DNA of 64,000 nucleotides from Verrucomicrobiota bacterium (GTDB lineage Bacteria > Verrucomicrobiota > Kiritimatiellia > RFP12 > UBA1067): assembly GCA_023269675.1 (NCBI GenBank), contig JAHFSX010000021.1, positions 45,845 to 109,844 of the forward strand, written 5' to 3'. The translations under genes were made by a program, and so were the position numbers. Each line of letters opens with the position of its first letter. Positions within the stretch are counted from its first letter, which is position 1. The notes under the pieces are model-generated. The model did no database searches, was not told the origin of the DNA, and saw nothing but the letters and a program-made list of their open reading frames with translations. Shown in pieces: positions 61,672-64,000 of this stretch.

Positions 61672-61867
61672 GTACTAGGTCCAATTCATTCTCGATTATT
61701 CCCTTCTGCAGCTCTCGGGCCTGCTCTGATTCATTGCCCTTGAACGGGCTTGATTCATACGGCATCTGGGCACCGCACTCGCGGCACCTGGATGCAAGAA
61801 ACTGTGAGTCTGATCCAAGGCTTAGGCTATGACATGCGCACCCCTTACCCCGTTGGGTCCGGGTCAT
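61628..61867 (-). CDS. Small CxxC protein of the mobile element
   Basis: A 79-residue protein with a possible zinc knuckle (SRCRECGAQMP) and a C-terminal acidic tail (FDVDCDEGCFG). I do not recognise it. Its ATG shares one base with the stop of the DnaC-like gene (TGATG), and its 3' end overlaps the next gene by about 44 bases, which fits a compact phage-like operon and supports that it is real. Confidence 0.55.
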   Translation of the reverse strand: MTRTQRGKGCACHSLSLGSDSQFLASRCRECGAQMPYESSPFKGNESEQARELQKGIIENELDLVHEEFDVDCDEGCFG

Positions 61868-62910
61868 CACAGGAATCTGAACCCGCCCACCACCGGCTGC
61901 GCATTTTGAGCCATGGCGTAATCAGGGGCTTGGACAGCGACCGTCACGCATTGGCCTCGGAAGATCCGGGACGCGGCTCGGCTTCCGGTCTGTTGGCCAA
62001 GTTCAGCCGGATGGAAGTTCGACGTGTACAGCGTCGGCAACATGTTCTGGGCGCGGGCGTCGACGATGGTTTCGAACGTCGTGCCCGCGACGGTGGCGTT
62101 GTCGTTCCTGTCGGTGTAACGCCCCTGCCCGATGTCGTCGACGAACAGAACCGGTGCAGAGGCCAGATGGGCAAGGTAGTCATCGAACGAATTTTGCTGC
62201 CTAACCCCATCCCAGTTGTAGTACCTGTAATAGATAGGATCTCCACGCGCCTCGGCGCGACGCTTAAGAAAATCAGTCGCGATATCCTGGATGTCGATGA
62301 AGACGCATGCGAGAAACGGATTGGCAGCGGGTTCAGACACGGAGTAGTTAGCAGTCCATCTGGCGATGTGCTTGAAGGCGGACCACGCGAGGTGGGTCTT
62401 GCCGCAACCGTTGCCGGTGTAGGACCGGGTCGGGCTGCCGTAGACGTAGATGCTGCCGGCACCGCTGGTGACGACGGCAGGTGCCCAACCCATCACCACG
62501 TCCTGAGCCCAACCGAATACGGAGCCCCTGACCTCGGCGAGATGATCTCTGCACGGCCCCATCACCTTGAAGGTGTTGAACTCGGCGGCATGGTAGAGCC
62601 TCGGAACCAGCCTCTGGAGCTTGGCCTCGACGGCTTGGCGGCCCCTTGGGTCCACGGCGTAGAACAGGTTCATGTAGTGACGATCGCAGAGTCCGTACCA
62701 TTGGCGGGGGTGCGAGGTGTCTGCGTTGAGGACCAGGCTCGTGCCGACGCTGAAGCGGGTCCTGCAGAGCATGCACTCGTGTTTGTCGGTTGTGGGTGCA
62801 GAACTCGGAACCTCATGAAGCGGAACCCTGAGCCTGAAGGGGCTGAGGTCGCAAAGAGGTTTAAAATCCTGCATCTCTCCAGCAACGGTGGTAGTGGAGG
62901 TGGAACTCAT
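61867..62910 (-). CDS. DnaC-like ATPase / helicase loader
   Basis: A 347-residue AAA+ ATPase. Walker A is GNGCGKTHLAWSAFKHI (about 170), Walker B VLFVDDIGQG (about 255), with a sensor-like TLYTSNFHP, all typical of phage and plasmid DnaC/IstB loaders. The N-terminal part has CMLCRTRF and LCDRH Cys/His pairs, probably a zinc site. It would load the replicative helicase at the element's origin. The start is fixed by AGGAGGAAGGAG; the ORF-track extension is a Lys/Arg-rich shadow. Confidence 0.88.
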   Translation of the reverse strand: MSSTSTTTVAGEMQDFKPLCDLSPFRLRVPLHEVPSSAPTTDKHECMLCRTRFSVGTSLVLNADTSHPRQWYGLCDRHYMNLFYAVDPRGRQAVEAKLQRLVPRLYHAAEFNTFKVMGPCRDHLAEVRGSVFGWAQDVVMGWAPAVVTSGAGSIYVYGSPTRSYTGNGCGKTHLAWSAFKHIARWTANYSVSEPAANPFLACVFIDIQDIATDFLKRRAEARGDPIYYRYYNWDGVRQQNSFDDYLAHLASAPVLFVDDIGQGRYTDRNDNATVAGTTFETIVDARAQNMLPTLYTSNFHPAELGQQTGSRAASRIFRGQCVTVAVQAPDYAMAQNAQPVVGGFRFL

Positions 62911-63002
62911 CTCCTTCCTCCTCTTCTTCTGTTGTTCATTTGTTCTCCTTCTTTCCTTCTTCTCTTCTTCTATTATTAAGGTGTGTCTACACAGCCGGGC
63001 TA

Positions 63003-63632
63003 TCACCGTCTCCTCTGTTGTCCACGCCGTTGTACTAGGGGCTGTCTCGTCCGCTGTCCAGAGGGTTGGTCACTCTGTTGCATCGTCTGTTGTCCATCGA
63101 GCGCGTAAGTGCCGTATCTGAGCATGGTTATGACGACACCATGCTGTCCCATGACCCGAACGCTCAGTTCGCCATCGCTCGCAAACATCCTGAGCCAGCG
63201 GCGGACCGTGGGACGCGCGATCCCGGCATCGATCGACAACTGTAGAAGCGATGTCGCGAGCATGCCGCGGCCGATTTCGATGAGTTGACCGCCAATCACA
63301 GCCTTGCGCATCTTCCTGTTGGCCCGCATCAGCAAGTCCATGAAGAGGTGCGCCTTGTCCCAAGGTTTCTCCGTCCAGAACCAGCGCTGTTGGAACGTGC
63401 GGTAACACGGCATGTAGCCGTACTGGTTGTGATCCTCACCCTCGAAGGCACCGTCACCGCCACCACCAGGGGCGGCGCTTTCACGCGGCGCCGCAACGGA
63501 CTCCGCCGCGTCTCCTGAACCCGCGTCCTCGTCTCCGTCATCGAACACGATTTCGGGGGCGAACGCCGCGAACGCTGTGGGGACACTGGCCGGTGCGGCT
63601 TCAGGTCCCGCTTCTACTTGTGATTTTGACAT
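63003..63632 (-). CDS. DnaD-like replication initiator / HTH protein
   Basis: A 209-residue protein. An acidic, disordered N-terminus (FDDGDEDAGSGDAAE) leads to FQQRWFWTEKPWDKAHLFMDLLMRANRKMRKAVIGG, the pattern of phage replisome-organiser winged-helix domains, and IDAGIARPTVRRWLRMFASDGELSV, a second helix-turn-helix. The C-terminus is Gln/Arg-rich. With the DnaC-like loader it makes a replication module. AAGGA precedes the ATG. The Gln/Arg tail may partly reflect a repeat in the DNA. Confidence 0.77.
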   Translation of the reverse strand: MSKSQVEAGPEAAPASVPTAFAAFAPEIVFDDGDEDAGSGDAAESVAAPRESAAPGGGGDGAFEGEDHNQYGYMPCYRTFQQRWFWTEKPWDKAHLFMDLLMRANRKMRKAVIGGQLIEIGRGMLATSLLQLSIDAGIARPTVRRWLRMFASDGELSVRVMGQHGVVITMLRYGTYALDGQQTMQQSDQPSGQRTRQPLVQRRGQQRRR

Positions 63633-63710
63633 TTCATGATCCTTTCGTATTGGTTTTGAAGACGGGCGGACGCACAGAGCACCGTACCCTGTGCGCCGCC
63701 CATGACCGGC

Positions 63711-64000
63711 TTAGGCCGTGGGCTTGGCCTCAGCTGCCGCCGGCTTCACGTCCACCGCCGGCTGTTCGGCACCGGGCGCAGGCGCGAGCGCAGCGCCTTC
63801 CTTCTCCATGCTCTCCAGCTGGAGCCGGAGCTGCTCGGCGAGAGCAGGATTGATTTGCTTCATCGCCTCGTAGCTGTCACGAAGCGACTTCTTCTTGCGG
63901 CCATGTTCCAGCGCCGCCGGCTTCTCGCCCTTCTCAGAAGCCTTGCTCTGGCCCTTATCGGTAATGGGGTGAACCTTCTCCAGCTCACGGCGCAGGACGC
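63711..64000 (-). CDS. Charged protein of the mobile element, C-terminal part
   Basis: An open frame on the reverse strand that enters from beyond the window and ends at a TAA. It reads ELEKVHPITDKGQSKASEKG, LEHGRKKKSLRDSYEAMKQ, INPALAEQLRLQLESMEKEG and an Ala/Pro/Glu-rich tail. I do not recognise it; it could be a structural or DNA-binding protein. It is not in the ORF track because it lacks a start inside the window. Confidence 0.55.
   Translation of the reverse strand, partial: VLRRELEKVHPITDKGQSKASEKGEKPAALEHGRKKKSLRDSYEAMKQINPALAEQLRLQLESMEKEGAALAPAPGAEQPAVDVKPAAAEAKPTA

Noticed and set aside
61750-62979. 409-aa ORF on the forward strand in the mobile element
   Set aside because: Antisense to the DnaC-like gene, which has intact Walker motifs and a strong ribosome-binding site.

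Overview
The window is GC-rich, densely coding DNA. Its gene content suggests a polysaccharide-degrading member of the PVC group, most likely Kiritimatiellota/Verrucomicrobiota. The reasons are GH106- and GH78-type rhamnosidase families, a GH141-like beta-helix enzyme, XylR-type regulators (PBP1 + AraC), DUF4432, Tat-exported Gfo/Idh/MocA, epimerase and DJ-1 proteins, an HzsA-related cytochrome and a giant LTD/CotH protein. The taxonomic call is inference; there is no rRNA or other marker here. Most lines of the ORF track are antisense or out-of-frame shadows of these genes and were left out.

Layout. 1-8.7 kb: a Gfo/Idh/MocA oxidoreductase (cut by the window edge) divergent from a GH141-like enzyme, a XylR-like regulator and a sugar porter, then a hotdog thioesterase, a thioredoxin-like protein and a DUF4432 aldose-epimerase-like protein. 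9-10.7 kb: a YgiQ-type radical SAM protein with an apparently leaderless promoter. 11-28.3 kb: carbohydrate block with two large GH106-like enzymes, a DJ-1/epimerase/GMC-oxidoreductase set that looks like an oxidative (3-keto) sugar route, a third GH106-related enzyme behind a PIN/RHH toxin-antitoxin pair, a fucose/arabinose isomerase-like protein, and RNase III. 28.7-34.1 kb: a 1.8-kilo-residue secreted LTD/CotH protein. 34.1-41.2 kb: tRNA-Val(CAC), a small XRE regulator, two divergent hybrid sensor kinases, the decayed C-terminal end of an MmeI-type methyltransferase, and an unknown protein. 41.3-48.5 kb: a six-gene operon for a 2-oxoacid:ferredoxin oxidoreductase with its ferredoxin, a cupin regulator, an acyl-CoA synthetase and a membrane spermidine-synthase-like protein. 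48.6-55.7 kb: MazG, a degenerate HAD protein, an MPP-PHP fusion, a parvulin lipoprotein and an HzsA-related diheme protein. 55.9-60.6 kb: GH78 rhamnosidase and an MFS transporter. 60.7-64 kb: tRNA-Arg(TCT) followed by a mobile element with an AlpA-like HTH, a DnaC-like loader and a DnaD-like initiator, all pointing towards the tRNA.

How it fits together: secreted hydrolases would release rhamnose- or fucose-type deoxysugars from a complex glycan. The porter, isomerase, mutarotase-like and oxidative enzymes would take up and convert them, under XylR-type control.

The intergenic space carries several non-coding repeat elements: a palindrome-ended ~130-145-bp pair in opposite orientation, other inverted-repeat-bounded elements, a 29-bp hairpin repeat in two copies, and short simple-repeat tracts that appear to have entered coding sequence. 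These and the tRNA-Arg island are the least conventional parts of the window.
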